64,000 bases of DNA from Yponomeuta sedellus (GCA_934045075.1 OW203734.1:18888182-18952181); one strand, 5' to 3'; shown: positions 9,728-22,588, numbered from the stretch's first letter. Numbers and translations are program-made. Notes: a model not told the origin generated them from the sequence alone.

Positions 9728-10502
9728 AAAATCAAAAAGTACTATGAAGACAAAATAAAAGGTAACAAATTACCCGCCTGCTGAGCAATATACGGGACCC
9801 AAATTAAATATTGTGATCTATTGGATCTACGTTGGTCCCGCCTGCTTAGAAGTACACTTATTTCTCAATAGTCGAGTTTTTTGTTAATTCAGTTTTTCTA
9901 CAGTCCTCGCTCTTTGCATGAAGTTTCCTTCAAGAAATTACCATCTCAATGTTTATCTTTCCGTCCTCTATTGAATTTGACGAACTTAATCTGGCACGGT
10001 GCAAACGTATTATAATAAGGCCAGTTACCGTTTAATCGAACAGCTGGAAACATTCCGAAGTTATTTAGTACGTTCACAACTCAAGGGAGTGTCTGCCTGA
10101 TAAATTATTCAAAACACTGACTGATTAGATTACATTGGAGCGAACTCTCGTGACGTGACTGAATCCAACACAATTAAACAAGTTATAATCGAAGCTATAT
10201 TATTATGAATTAAAAGCATGGATATTAATTTAAAACGTAGCAAAAAGTAATTTAACTTAGTTCTGCAATCGTTCGATGGCACGGGCGTACTATCATAAAT
10301 ATTGACTCGCAGATCAATCAAATTAAAACAAAGGTTACTAGGGGTGCCACCGCTGCACGGCATCTCGACAACGTTTTTACCCGACTGCGGTAGAACCCAA
10401 CGTGAATTGACTCAAATGCAAGTGTATGTGATAAAGATATTTATTTACTAAAAGACATAATTATAATGCATGGTTACACTACTTGCGATGTCTGCACAAA
10501 TT
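9728..10502. other. intron-like sequence, no recognised element
   Basis: No gene, repeat family or conserved peptide was recognised here on either strand. Confidence 0.4.
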
Positions 10503-10665
10503 AGAGATAGATATAGATAGAGAACACTTTATTGCACAATCAGAAGAAAGAAATTACAAATTACTTCGTGTTATATCTGAGTTATGGTGTAGACCCGATT
10601 TTACTCTTTTTCTCTCTGACTCGGACTCTCTACGGTTTGCTGGGAGAAATCTCTTTCAGAAAGAA
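10503..10665 (-). mobile_element. LINE 3' end, family H, reverse copy
   Basis: agatagatatagatagagaa, then cactttattgcacaatc, is the reversed tail seen also at 47702, 50540 and 58626. The tail ends in a GATA-type microsatellite run. Confidence 0.6.
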
Positions 10666-10729
10666 GCATATGCTATGGTGGCAACTGCCTTGATTATGTA
10701 ACTTTTCACGTATTTGTCTGTGTGCAAAA

Positions 10730-10829
10730 ACGAAATATCTACGGCTCAATATCACTGTCTCAAACGTGGCAGTAATATTGAGCCACAGAGCATAATTAAT
10801 TGTACGACAAAGTCCGGTAGATATTTCGT
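10730..10829. repeat. nested inverted repeat
   Basis: The outer arms acgaaatatctac and gtagatatttcgt (10730-10742, 10817-10829) enclose inner arms ggctcaatat and atattgagcc (10743-10752, 10775-10784). Confidence 0.75.
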
Positions 10830-11000
10830 AAATGCGATATCTACTATGTGTAAAACAGATTACGCCTGACATAAAAGATGAAACAAAAGACCACTTATTT
10901 ACAAAAAAAACTCAACATTATGTTAATTAAAAATTGTTATATGTTTTGAATGAATACTTTCTTAACCCTCAATCTCGTTAAGGAATTATTAATTGTTTTT

Positions 11001-11045
11001 TTCTTCTTCTTCAGGTTATATTAAGTAGTCCACTGCTGGACATTA
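11001..11045 (-). mobile_element. retroposon family E, 3' end only
   Basis: ttcttcttcttcaggttata followed by gtccactgctggacat is the last about 40 bp of family E in reverse, an extreme 5' truncation. Confidence 0.65.
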
Positions 11046-12145
11046 TTTTGTATGTTTGTTATTTATTCTTTTGCATGTAATCAATATCTAAATAATAATA
11101 ATTTAATCTGTCTAGGATCTGTCATACATAATAAGACTAACCGTATTGCAGTGCCCTCACAAGGTATCATGTACTTACGTACAAATACCAACACCACCTG
11201 TACTATAACTATGTATGTGATTTAGCAATAAAGAATATCAATATCTATACGGCAGAGCTAAGTAAACATTCCGCTTTCGCACATGTACACGTGAAAAGTT
11301 ATTTAATTAAGGCGCAGGCAAGGACATCACAAAGTTTGAAAAACATCCATACTGAGGCCGTTTGTACAAATCTACGGCAACCCTCACCGAATGGCTGGAT
11401 ACGTTCGGTATTGAACCCACAACCTCGGAGAGTATAAACCATCCAGTGAATACCCGCGTCTCTGTCCATGCCAATGCTAGTTCTGCGCTTACCGAGACAA
11501 ACATTACATAGCCTCGTTGATAACACAGAGACGGGAACTGATAACGTTTCATGCTAAGTTGCTTATCAAGAAGTTTCCTGCTTTCTTTCGCCAACACCTT
11601 CCTTTGCTGTCGAAGTCTTACTACTGAACGAGGCATAGTAGGACCGAGTAATTAAGTATATTCAAGAGTTAATCAATCAACGTTTTATTTAGGTACTTAG
11701 GGCTTCTGAAATGAGAATTTCGCTAAGTAAACAGTTAACTGTTGTGCTGTCTCGAATTTCTCAGAAAAGAGCGTGACAGAACGGAATATAATAATATTTA
11801 ATTAAATAAATGAATGAATAAATAAATAAGTGTGTCTTTTCCTTCGACACAAGCACACACCACTTGTCTCTGTTCTATGTACGGTCTCTTACCACCCGCC
11901 TAGAGCTCGCGCAGCTTCTTTGTCACGGCCATATAATAATATCTGGGCCGGCCAAACGTTCTTTGACCGCTTGGAAGCCCCAGGTATGACCTCTTCACCG
12001 CCCGATTCTCTCCCATCATTTCTATGGGCGAGTGATTCCAGCTTCCGAGGCGCTGGAATATGGTTTTTATTTATAAGCTGTAAGATCATAATAATTATTA
12101 TTATATACTTGGTTTAAAAACAAAGTCCCGGGCACGGCCGCTCCA
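11046..12145. other. intron-like sequence with a MITE remnant
   Basis: Around 11700-11790 the block aatttcgctaagtaaac ... aaaagagcgtgacagaacg matches the MITE family seen at 48113, 49301 and 50441. The rest, including a 95-codon open frame at 11830-12117, shows no known domain. Confidence 0.45.
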
Positions 12146-12204
12146 CCCATCTAGTGTGGGTGCCACTCGACGCTACTAAGATGCAAAGGTAGATGCTGCA
12201 AAAG
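12146..12204 (+). mobile_element. SINE family B, 3' end fragment
   Basis: ccacccatctagtgtgggtg ... gatgcaaaggtagatgctgc matches the last 60 bp of family B (see 23676). Confidence 0.55.
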
Positions 12205-12615
12205 CCAATGTGTTTTTTAATTAGAAAACAATTTTTTTTGCAAAGTTGTCGGTGAAGCAACTAAAATAGAAATTCTTCTTCGAGCATTCTCTTGCGAATG
12301 GACTTATTAATTAAGAAATCCTACTTGGTATATTACGTAGGCAAAGACCGTCGTAACCTGTAGTAACCTTCGTTTAATTGCTCAAAGGAGGATCAAATAA
12401 GGAAAGACCTACATGATCAATACGGTTTCCTTATAGCTACCAACGCGTACCTACCTAAAATTGTATTTTTTTCTGAGCGTTTCGCGCTTGGATGGGTGCC
12501 AAGCGAAGTAAATAAAAAACGGTCAAGCGCGAGTAGGTTCCCCGCATCGGGGATTCCGTACCACACTTTAAGTGTTTGTACCATAAAAAAAAATCTTGCG
12601 TTCAGGAAGCCTTAA

Positions 12616-12819
12616 GCCGGATTTTTACTATGTGATATAAGAAAATATATCTTGAGATATAATAAGTTATCGCTCGTCACACATTTTGTACGAGACCGGT
12701 TCACACTGTGCTACAATAATATGGTAGCTGTAAAACTAAATGTATGACAAGCGATAAATTATTATATCCCAAGATGTAATATAGGTATATTATATTACAT
12801 CATATAGCGAAAAGCTGGC
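12616..12819. mobile_element. piggyBac-type MITE flanked by TTAA
   Basis: TTAA at 12612-12615 and 12820-12823 flanks inverted ends gccggatttttactatgtga and, on the minus strand, gccagcttttcgctatatga. TTAA duplication is the piggyBac signature. The arms run on imperfectly through the element. Confidence 0.75.
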
Positions 12820-12823
12820 TTAA

Positions 12824-14312
12824 AGCGGCAAGTTGACTCACAATTTCCCGGCGTGTATAATGTTTGACAAATAACATGAATACGCATGGACAAATATTTC
12901 GAGTCAAAGTGGTAGGAAACGCGGGATGTGACAGAGAATTCTTTGGACTATAGTCAAATTACCTCAGCTCTACGCGGTTTTTATTCAAGTTATTTGTCGG
13001 AAGTTATAGTATGTATTTGTTGTCTTACTGCAAACTGCACAGTACATCCCTTTAGGCGACATCTATGAACCGTAGCGAGTTGAAATTTTCATAAAAGATG
13101 CATTAAGGTGGATTCCTGACAAATATTACAAAAAAAACTAAAGACATTAATCAATAAGTTTTATTGTTATTTTCATTATAATAAGTTTCATTTCATTCGT
13201 TGTCAGCCTTATTTTTAGAAATACAGTACAGGTACTTATAACACTTCTAAAACGCTGACAGAAGTTGCATGTGGTGGAGATTTTCATGCAAATAAATGTT
13301 TTATCTATCTATCATTTTACAAGGGAAAGTCTTAGGCACATATTAAAAAAAAACCTCTCTTGAAGTTTTTTAGCGCGATCGTGTTTCTATATAAGTACCT
13401 TATATAAGTATATTATAAATTGCATTTCTACTTTTTTGTCGTGTTCCTTTTTTGGCACGCATACCAATTTTTTTTCCACCTTGTGCGGTTGACTGGTAGA
13501 ATTTGCTGAAGGCATTAAGTCCGCCGTATTGTACACTTGTTTAGTTGCAATAAAATAAGGCCGCCAGTGTTGCGTTGACTTTAGCGTCTCTTAGCTACTT
13601 TTTTCGACTCTTTACGTTTAGCGAATCCTTTTGTACGGAACTCTGAAAACGATGTAATAAAGTCTCTTCTTTGATTCGTATCAAAATTTACACACATTGA
13701 ATACCGGGTTAACTACTGAAACTCGTTTTGACACAATTAGGTGAATCGTGTAAAACACGAGAGAAATGACATTATAAATAAAAATACGGATATGAGGTAA
13801 AGGTCCATGTGCTGCCAAAAAATGTCTACAAATTTATCTAAAGTTGTAAATTATTAAATCAAATGTGAAAATCGTGAAATACTCATACTTCAATTCATAA
13901 ATAGCGAGTCAAAATTGCCAAAATTTTATGTTCTGTTTGTTATAAGTTAGTAGTTTATGTATGTTATTTCAGTTTCTGGTAATGTTTTTTTTTTTTTGGG
14001 CAGTAAAGTGTAACAAAGAAAAACTAAAATTTGTGGTTGATAGGTTGGTGTTAAAACCTTTTTTCACCTTGAAAGATCTGCGCTGCACTAAAAACCCCTA
14101 GGCTGAGGCTACACTAGGCAGCGATTTGCGATGCTACAAAAATTGTGCAATGAGATAAGCTCACCCGATTATTAACCACCAAGGCAGTGCAAGTTTATTT
14201 TATGTAAGGGGAATTATTAATACATTTTTTTTTCTAGACTTATAATTGGCCTTCTGTATGTTTAATGTTTTTGTTACTCTTTATTATGTGCTGTTAGTCT
14301 TCCCAATATTAA
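12824..14312. other. intron-like sequence with LINE tail remnants
   Basis: A LINE 3' tail (ggcattaagtccgccg) lies at 13490-13570. A fragment of another dispersed repeat (ggtcaagcgcgagtaggttc) lies just before this stretch at 12510-12570. No coding sequence was recognised. Confidence 0.45.
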
Positions 14313-14480
14313 ATAAATAAATAAGCTTAGAGCACTTGAGGAAACCCGAGTGTCCGAGGCGTTCGAATACCTCAGCGCTAGAAATTGTCAATCCGGTGGG
14401 CACGCGTGGTAATTATGGCCATACTCTCTCTAAGAGAAGGCCTGTGCCCTGCAGTGGGACGTTAATAGGCTACATAAAAA
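14313..14480 (+). mobile_element. retroposon 3' end, family K
   Basis: gaaacccgagtgtccgaggc ... gcctgtgccctgcagtggg is the 3' end of a dispersed retroposon. Reverse copies occur at 22125, 29052, 33063, 36325 and 37178. Confidence 0.65.
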
Positions 14481-14556
14481 AAACCCTTGGTATGACAGCT
14501 ACACTGGACGAAACTCCAGAGAACGTCGATGATAATTGGCTACATTACAGTATTAT

Positions 14557-14705
14557 GTACAATTCCACCGAACTGCGATCCCCAACCCGCATGCCCAGCG
14601 TGGGGATTATGGGCATTACCTCCTATGATAGCACGTGGCGCTCTTTAGGGGAGGGCTATGTCCAGCAGTGGACTAGTATAGCCTGGCGACGACGACTACA
14701 ATATT
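14557..14705 (+). mobile_element. retroposon family E, 5'-truncated copy
   Basis: The copy begins gtacaattccaccgaactgc and ends agcctggcgacgacgac. Translation of its last part (WRSLGEGYVQQW) looks like the end of a LINE ORF2, so the family may have captured a LINE 3' end. Confidence 0.75.
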
Positions 14706-15660
14706 ATGTAAGTCGTAAACGCGATTGTTAACTATTTGTTTTAATCGTTCGCGTGTCGCTAATCGCCTCGCTTGCAGTGTTGCCTTAGCCTTAGGGGGCA
14801 TTACATTGAGTTAGCTTAAACCACAGAACAAGCGGTATTGTCGTGAAATCCCGCTGTTAGTCTCACCGTTCGCTTCGTGGGCTAGACCATTACAAAACAC
14901 AGACTCGGCCGGCGTTACACCATTCCGTATTTTGTTTGCTATTGCGACTGACTGACTGACTGTATGACTGAAGCGAGGATTTTGTAATAGGTAGTTTGTA
15001 TGTAGTGGTAGACATGTATCATGGTGCTCGCTGAGCACCTTTTCACCCTAGTGGCCGAATCTGTGCAAATCCGGGTGCTTAGGTTTGATAAAAAAAATAC
15101 TATGTCGCTCATTTGGCAGAATAATGACGCAAATGTATTTTTTTGCCAATTTGAGTTAAGTATGCCAAAACACCCGAAATAACTGTTTACACTTGGGGAA
15201 AAAATGACAGTAATGTAGTTTTGTTTTTTATCGCGTGACAGCGCCACTGTCGTTGTGGCATTTTGACAAAGTTCTAACACTTCTGAATGAAACAACGGTC
15301 TCTCCTGTAAAATTGGAAAAAGGACATTTGCGTCAATATTCTGCCAAATGAGCGATGTGTATTAATAATAACAGTCTGGTATCACCCGCTAAGATTATTT
15401 AGTGGCTATTTTCTAGAGAGACTTCTTAGAGTGCTAGGTAAAGAAAGGAACTCCCCGGGCTCCAGGTGGAATTTTGTGTGAATGGTTCTATCTGTACAAT
15501 AAAGGAAGATTTAAAGAAAGTGGCTCAGAACAGAGCCCGGTGGCGTCTTTTGGTTGCCACGACCATTGACCATAATACACTTTAGGTACAAGTACCTAAA
15601 GAATAATGAATATATTCACATATTATAAAATGGTGGTTCGTGTGTAATGAAATGTGATAA
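14706..15660. other. intron-like sequence, no recognised element
   Basis: Two stretches share words around the motif tttggcagaataatgacgca (15113) and its reverse (15335), suggesting a degraded inverted-repeat element of about 245 bp. No gene was recognised. Confidence 0.4.
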
Positions 15661-15664
15661 TATC

Positions 15665-16018
<354 letters not shown>

Positions 16019-16320
16019 ATCAGCCCACATCAACCCACTGCTGGGCATAGGCCTCCTTTTTCCTCACGGTCCTGTGCCCTGTGCTGCACGGTTATAATAT
16101 CTATGAACAATGCCGTACAAATATCATAGTAAAACAAAGGAATATACGCGTCGAATTGATAACCTCTTCCTTTTTTGAAGTCGGTTATTAATTAATAAGC
16201 CCGCGGTCGCCAGCCTCCTCCGAGATTGTTTGTCCTAATCACTGCGATGGGCATGCAGGTTAGTGATCGCAGGGTTAGTCACCTCGCCCTGACAGACTAC
16301 GCTGTTCCTTGCCAATCTGT
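16019..16320 (-). mobile_element. retroposon 3' untranslated fragments
   Basis: cccactgctgggcataggcc (from 16034), the segment near 16140-16195 (gcgtcgaattgataacctc) and ggttagtgatcgcagggtt (16258) are reversed pieces of LINE 3' regions. No ORF2 residues are readable. Confidence 0.55.
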
Positions 16321-17458
16321 AACTATTATAATCAAAAATTTAATTGACTTTAAGGCTTAGCGCGCATTACGATTAGTCTACGCGGGATTCTTTCAAAATA
16401 AAACAGTGAAAATATGAAAACGTGTGAAGGTGCACGCGCTTGCGAAAAAAACTCGCGTTCCCCATATCTATCAAAGAAAGAAAGAAAAACATTTATTTAA
16501 CGCCACATAGACATACAAAATTTGACAGAAAAGGAAAATACAGAAGAGCAGGAGTAAAACAAAAGCAAAAGAAAAGACGAACTACAGATGAAAGAAATGA
16601 ACATAAATTCCAACGATACACAGTATGTCGATGCAGCGGAAAAAAGGCCTCATGCTCAGTATAAGCTGAGGGTTTGCACCCACAACACTGATTTTCAGCA
16701 AGGGCCTTGTCAATGTCTCTTTAAATCATTGTCGTAGTAGAATAATATGCATTCTTTGTAACACATATTGTTTTAAGCCTTATCTCAAACAATGCCAATA
16801 AAAAGCAGGAAATCCGTAAAAAACACGATAAGGAAATGGAAAATTGAACAAATTTTCAACTTATAAAATTACTAATTGCATTATTGTCGTGTAAAATGAA
16901 AATTTCTGGCATTGTGCATTTTTGAGAAAATATTATAATCTCACTCCGCGATACCTATCAAATGGGTTCAATGGATGTGTCTTAAAATCAAATCGTCTGT
17001 GTGTAATGTGTAAAAATTGAGAATTGTTTTAAATGTTTCCAACTTTTTCAAAGTAATTAGATCTGTTTCCAAAGTAATTAGTTTTCAAAATTAATTAATT
17101 TTGAAAAGTAATTATGTACTGATCTATTAATTAGATCAGTTTTGCTTGCTGCTCCAGCAGTCTACATCAAGTCAAAAATTAGATAACAGTTTCTGCCGTA
17201 TCGATATTTACACGTATTTACAATAAGTAAACTTCCAAATATTACAATTTTTCATACAAGTTGACTGCGCGTCAAGTTTCAAATTTAAATGATAAATAAA
17301 ATGGCCATATTCATTTTTCTTGCAAGTCGTTCAATCATCGACTTACTGAATAAACTGTTTTCAGAGTGATTTTAATAACACGTTGCATAACCAACCTAAC
17401 CTTACGAGAGTATATTCCAGAACAGATTCTTATTTGTAAACTTAACTGACCTTCTTTG
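16321..17458. other. intron-like AT-rich sequence with two small palindromes
   Basis: Palindromes gttttcaaaattaattaatt (extended to 17107) and actgatctattaattagatc lie at 17081-17150. No gene was recognised. Confidence 0.45.
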
Positions 17459-17468
17459 TAACTACGTA

Positions 17469-17879
17469 TAATAATAATAATAATAATATTGGCCTTTTTG
17501 CATCTACTTAATGAGATGATTTATACAGCGTCTAGTGGTATCTTCACTCACACTAGATGGGTGAAGGGACCACTCCGACGCTGTAGTGCCTGGGTCATGG
17601 TTTTATAGATGGTGCAGGCTTGCCCAGCACCTATACCATCCTGACAGCTTAGTCGGCCTAGCCCACAGGAAAGACTATTCAATACGTGCGGAGCCAACCA
17701 AGCCGCGGGTTTCCTCACGATGTTTTCCTTCACCGTTAGCGTGTGGTATTGCGACTGCAAATTCGCAAATGTACGTAACTTTGAAATTAAACAAAGTCAT
17801 TGGTACATGCCCGCACTCGGGATCGAACCTGGGGCTCTCGCTTGCCAGTCTATGGTTCTACCCACTGAGCTACCACCGC
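17469..17879 (-). mobile_element. SINE family B, full-length copy with target duplication
   Basis: This 411-bp element is in reverse. The tRNA-like head (agcggtggtagctcagtggg on the minus strand) is at the right and the (ATT)n tail at the left. A 10-bp target duplication TAACTACGTA flanks it (17459-17468, 17880-17889). The intact duplication and head point to a young insertion. Confidence 0.9.
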
Positions 17880-18274
17880 TAACTACGTAAACACACGGTA
17901 ACTCTAAAACCGACAACTCGCCGGCTTATCTACCTCCGTATTAATTTTTATGGCACTACGAACGTGTAGTTGTAGAATGTAGTTAAAAGGCGGAAAAGCC
18001 AACGGGTTTTTTTGGGACCGGAAACGGGATCCGTAACGTTTCCTTGATGTATTGACGTTTTTCTTTGTTGCTAGATTTTTATTGTGATTTTATTTCTGTT
18101 GCAGGTAAGTGGTGTCGCCGATAATGTGGCTGGTAACATTTTTCTCTGGTCTTTGAAAATACCAGCATGGGTAAGTACGATGGCACGAGGCACCCGTTTT
18201 GTGGCGCTGAAATGCCAAAATTGTATATTTTCTTTAACAGGGATGCACGTAACATAACCATAACACAGGATCTA

Positions 18275-18527
18275 CAGTCTATTCTTACTTGTCCAATTTA
18301 GTAAACAAGATTCTACCCGTTAACTGTAACTTTTTAGTCCAAAACTGCCATATTTCTATAAATGAAGTAACTTGGAACACTGTTTTAGATAACACGCTGC
18401 CAATTTTATAAACATAGTTCACGATAGTTCATGAATTTGTGAGAAAATGTCTATTTCAGGCATCAAATCTCAATTTTAAGGTTAGAATCTTGTTTACTAA
18501 ATTGGACAAGTAAGAATAAATAGACTG
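18275..18527. mobile_element. Tc1/mariner-type MITE, copy 2
   Basis: At 253 bp, this has the same inverted ends as 9198-9454 (cagtctattcttacttgtcc) and TA flanks at 18273-18274 and 18528-18529. The interior is nearly the same too (cacgctgccaattttataaa). Confidence 0.88.
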
Positions 18528-18890
18528 TACCTAGTTTGGTTTCTAATGTGATAGAAAATCACGTAGGTATAGTTAATGTCTAAGTCAACCTGTAAATTAG
18601 CTAACTTTACACGTATACCGATGTTTGTTGCTCAATAAATATCTTTAACATCTTAGGCCTAGCACGCATTACGATTATTCACCGCGCGATTATTTCCCCT
18701 AACATCTGTGAGATATGCAAAATGTATGAAGGTGCATGCACTTGCAAAAAAAGTCGCCCGAGAATAGACCCCAGCCTAAGACCCCGTCTTCGTTTACCAG
18801 TATGCGTGGCTGGGGTCAAGTGTCGCAACTATTGACATTGGAAAGCGCTACTACTATCGTCGTACTACCCAGTCTTTGGATACAATAACC

Positions 18891-19280
18891 TCACGCCTGT
18901 ATCCCAGAGGGGTTGGCAAAGACCAGGGACTGCCACTTGCCACGATCCTGAAAGATCTCCTACGTTTCATCAAGGTTCCGGGTACTTTTTATCTTCCCCT
19001 TTGCTAACTACATTCCTATTTGGTCGATGTACGTCCCTTACCAGCTGTTCCACTCACATTCGCAATATATATTTGTTTCGTCAATCTTTCTTCCTTCATC
19101 CTCTCCACATGTCCAAACTAACGCAACATTCTTGTCTCAATTCTAGTCACTACATCCTCTTTCAGTCCACAACGTTCTCTATTGCGTATCCTATCATTCA
19201 AAGTAACACTACACATACTTCTTAAGGATCTCATTTCTACTGCATTAATTCTACTTTCTTGCTTCTTTGGATAGATTGTT
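18891..19280 (-). mobile_element. LINE ORF2 C-terminal fragment
   Basis: Minus-strand reading gives INAVEMRSLRSMCSV, LNDRIRN, RERCGLKEDVVTRIE, LRWFGHVERM, then with a frameshift FQDRGKWQSLV and PSGIQA followed by TGA at 18893-18891. This ordered set of motifs is the C-terminal end of a non-LTR retrotransposon polyprotein. Internal stops make it a relic. Related ends lie at 45112, 56868 and 58420. Confidence 0.85.
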
Positions 19281-19728
19281 CCAAATGTAAGATCTGGCAA
19301 AACACTCTGAGATGGATACCGAGTGACGTTATGATAACCATCTTCGGATCGACCGAAGCTGGACAAATACACGCATTAAAGCCGGGTGCACACAAAGGCA
19401 GTACTCTTGTAGGAGGTCGACGAGCTCTGTGGGCGCGGAAGCACCTGCGGTCTCGCGTGCTTTGACCAAATAAGGGACAAGCGCCTTGACTCTGTGACCG
19501 ACTGCGTGTGGTCTCCGCCTTACGCTCTGTTGGCAACAAATCCAACGCAATACGGCCTGTTGCGTTCGATTTTTAAAAAACAAAGCGGTTTGTTCTTGCT
19601 TTTGTTCTTGGCCAGTGCTGCGTGGCGATTCTGGAAAGAGGTTGTAGGATTTAAATTAGGTTTACGTATTATACGTAAAGAGATTATTTATTCATCGATA
19701 TCACGTAGTCATCGACATCGATTATTCA
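19281..19728. other. unassigned sequence with overlapping open frames
   Basis: Several overlapping open frames of 68-102 codons sit on both strands around 19237-19583. The richer GC content suggests a remnant of an unknown element. No domain was recognised. Confidence 0.35.
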
Positions 19729-19921
19729 GTCACTCTAGACGGGTGAAGGGACCACTCGAACGCTGCAATGCCTGGGACATTGTTTTAGATGGTGTAGTGT
19801 AGGCTTGCCCAGCACCTATACCATCCTGACAGCTTAGTCGGCCTAGCCCACAGGAAATACTAGTCAATACGTGCGGAGCCAACGGAGCCGCTGGTTTCCT
19901 CACGATGTTTTCCTTCACAGT
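19729..19921 (-). mobile_element. SINE family B, fragment without head
   Basis: cactctagacgggtgaaggg to gatgttttccttcacagtta matches the middle of family B; both ends are missing. Confidence 0.75.
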
Positions 19922-20430
19922 TACGTATTATACTGTAGTTATAATCTAGGATGACTTGAGTTTTCTTACACATAAACTGCGATAAGGTAGCAAACCGTAT
20001 GACTAACAAGGAAAAGGTCTCGTACGCGGCAATTGCAAATTTCCTTTAACGGCTACTTGTTTTTTTTTTATCGTGTGAAGTCGTACACGGAAGGTTTATT
20101 TATTATATTAATTTATGAACACGGTTAGACAGACGTGTTGGTGGATTATTTATTGCACAGTATTGTTTCATTAAAATTAGATCTAATCTGCGCCAGCCGT
20201 AAACAGATGTATGTTATCCATTTAGATAGGCGTCAATGATACGATCACGCATTACGGATCTAGAATATCTAATTTTAAGAGAACCCAGCTTATTACGCCT
20301 AGTTGTTTGTTAAGTATTTTAGTATTATTATAAGAATTTTTTGCACTAATGCTTGTTTTGGGCTCAAATTTCTGCATGTACCAATGCCGCTAACTGTTAA
20401 CTATAAGGAAAACATAGCGAGAAATCGTTA
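19922..20430. other. intron-like sequence, no recognised element
   Basis: No gene, repeat family or conserved peptide was recognised here. Confidence 0.4.
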
Positions 20431-20892
20431 GTATCTGAGGTGGTAATGGCTTTGTTTGAAAACCTAGATATCTAAGGTGGTAATGCCTTGGAAAACCTGA
20501 GTATCTGAGGTGGTAATGCCTTGGAAAACCTGGTATTTAAGGCAGTTACGCCTTGGAAAGCCTTAGTATCTGATTTGGTAATGCTTTGGAAAATCTGAGT
20601 ATCAGAGGTAGTAATGGCTTGGAAAACCTGGGTATCTAAGGTGGTAATAACTTGAGAAACCCGAGTATCTGAGGTGCTAATGCCTTGGAAAACCTAATTA
20701 CCTAAGGTGGTAATGCCTTGGAAAACCTTAGTATCTGATTTGGAAATGCTTTGGAAAATCTGAGTATCTGAGTTGGTAATGCTTCCTGAGCATCTGCTCA
20801 TCTTCAGATGCTCAGATTGTCTTACAAGGCACTATAATGCCTTGGAAAACCTGGGCATCTAAGGTGGTAATTCCCTGGAAAATCTGAGTATC
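20431..20892. repeat. 33-bp minisatellite, about 13 units
   Basis: The unit is close to gtatctgaggtggtaatgcc followed by ttggaaaacct. Units are contiguous and diverged, with one interruption at about 20781-20830 that contains a small palindrome (agcatctgctcatcttcaga). There are no spacers, so it is not a CRISPR array. Confidence 0.92.
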
Positions 20893-21387
20893 CTTGGCGC
20901 CTGAATAAATCCGCAGTAGGTAATGATGGCTAATTAGTCCACAATTATTATCTCTGAGAGAAGGCATGTTACTAAGCGTAATCTTTCGAGCTGCTTTCGA
21001 AATGTTGAACGTTAAACCAGTCAACAGTCGTTTAATTAAATAAGTAGGTGCCTAGCTACAGCTATTTACGAAGTTTATTAATAGATTAGTGCAATCTTAT
21101 TTGAAAGTAAGTAACAGTTTAATTTAGCTAACAATTTATGAAATTGAAAGAATTTACAATTTTCAGACAGCAATGTTTTTTTTTAAACCTGTCACAGGAT
21201 AAGTCATTGTTTTACACTGTCCTTTTTTTCAACCAATGATCGATTATAACATGCTTTCGACTAATTACCTACCCTGTCAACAGGTTTTTATTCTAATACA
21301 ACGTTCTAATGATACATTATACGTAACATGTAAAGAGATTCGTTCAATCATCGACTTCTAAAGTTAATGCAAAAAGTGAATTTTCAC
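20893..21387. other. intron-like sequence, no recognised element
   Basis: No gene or repeat family was recognised here. Confidence 0.4.
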
Positions 21388-21557
21388 GGGTTCAAAATTT
21401 CACGGATGCCGGTTAAAGTCACCCATTAGCCCAGTTGGGAGAACGCTGGCACGGTTAGCCAGAGGTCGCGGGTTCGAGTCCCGGCATGGGTGGAATTTTT
21501 AGCTTCTAAATAGGTTTTTAAAATATAGTCCTTAGCACGTGTTAGTGCATTAAAAAG
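21388..21557 (+). mobile_element. SINE family A, long-tail copy
   Basis: Leader remnant (ttcacggatgccgg), tRNA-like module (acccattagcccagttggga ... ttcgagtcccggcatgggt), then aaataggtttttaaa and tail gcacgtgttagtgcatt. Confidence 0.85.
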
Positions 21558-21611
21558 ACTATAACAAATATTGTCTTTGTATTTTTTCTAAAAATATATC
21601 TTACCCTTGAC

Positions 21612-21912
21612 AGCTTACCCTTGTGTGTCCCCACTACTGAGGCACGGGTCTCTTCCTGCAACGCAAGAAGGTTAGGCCATACTCCACCACGGGGGCCAAG
21701 TCCGGGTTAGTGGAGTATTGAAAGACAGTCGCGGGCCTAACTGTCAGAAGTTATCAAGCCGCCCATAAGGCTTCCATACATCGATATCAACCCTTGTATG
21801 TCCCTACTGCAGGGGCACCGATCTCTTCCTGCATCGCAAGAAGGTTAGGACATACTCCACCACCAAGCCATGTCAGAGGCCTTACGGGCGGCTTGATAAC
21901 TTCTGAAAGTAA
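21612..21912. mobile_element. dispersed repeat family G, two direct partial copies plus a reversed piece
   Basis: Family G begins gatatcaacccttgtatgtc, then ccactgctggggcacgg. Here a copy starts at 21612 and a second at 21784. The end (21868-21912) turns round: gtcagaggccttacgggcgg is the reverse strand of the family. Confidence 0.75.
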
Positions 21913-22124
21913 GGCTCGCCACTGTTTTACAATCCTCCATACATAATTCCTACAAATTGCCATAGAGCTGGCAAAGTTGCCGGCGACATTCTACGAACAA
22001 GATCGAGCGGTTCAAACGATTTGATTTGCTCTCTACTCCGGTGTTCGGGTGAAAGTGGTTACCGTAGGAAATGAGGTGAACGAATAGGCGCCTCGATGCC
22101 CGACTTGGTGAGATACCGAAGATT

Positions 22125-22245
22125 TTTTAAATGTAGCCTATAAACGTCCCACTGCAGGGCACAAGCCTTCTCTCATAGAGAGAGAGAGAGAGAGAGTGTA
22201 TGGGCGTAATCACAACGCGTGCCCACCGCGGATTATAAAATAAAA
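22125..22245 (-). mobile_element. retroposon 3' end, family K, reverse
   Basis: aatgtagcctataaacgtcc, then cactgcagggcacaagcc and a short (GA)n run, matches the reverse of 14313-14480. Confidence 0.65.
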
Positions 22246-22588
22246 TAAAAATAGCCTTTATTCCCTAGTTACATGTAATATAATTTTAGGTTAGTTAATT
22301 AATTATTAAATTTAAATATAAATTCATTTTAATTTATATTTACATATTTTAAATTTGAATTCATTAATTTTTTTTAATTTATTTTATTTTCGGGGCACCC
22401 ATTGCTGGGTGTAGGCCTCCTCTTTCTCCTTCCATTTTTCCCTGTCTTGGGCTAACCGGGTCCGCGGATTAGAAATTTCAAACCCTGAGGCATTTGAACA
22501 CACCTCAGACATTCCGGGGTTCCTTTTAATGTTTTCCTTCACTTCAACTTAGATAACACAATCATTGGTTTACTCTGTCGGTCTTGTC

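Noticed and set aside
14336..14731. 131-codon plus-strand gene
   Set aside because: It lies across retroposon K and E pieces; the recognisable residues belong to a LINE-like tail.
20431..20892. CRISPR-like array
   Set aside because: Units are contiguous and diverged without unique spacers, and the context is a eukaryotic intron.
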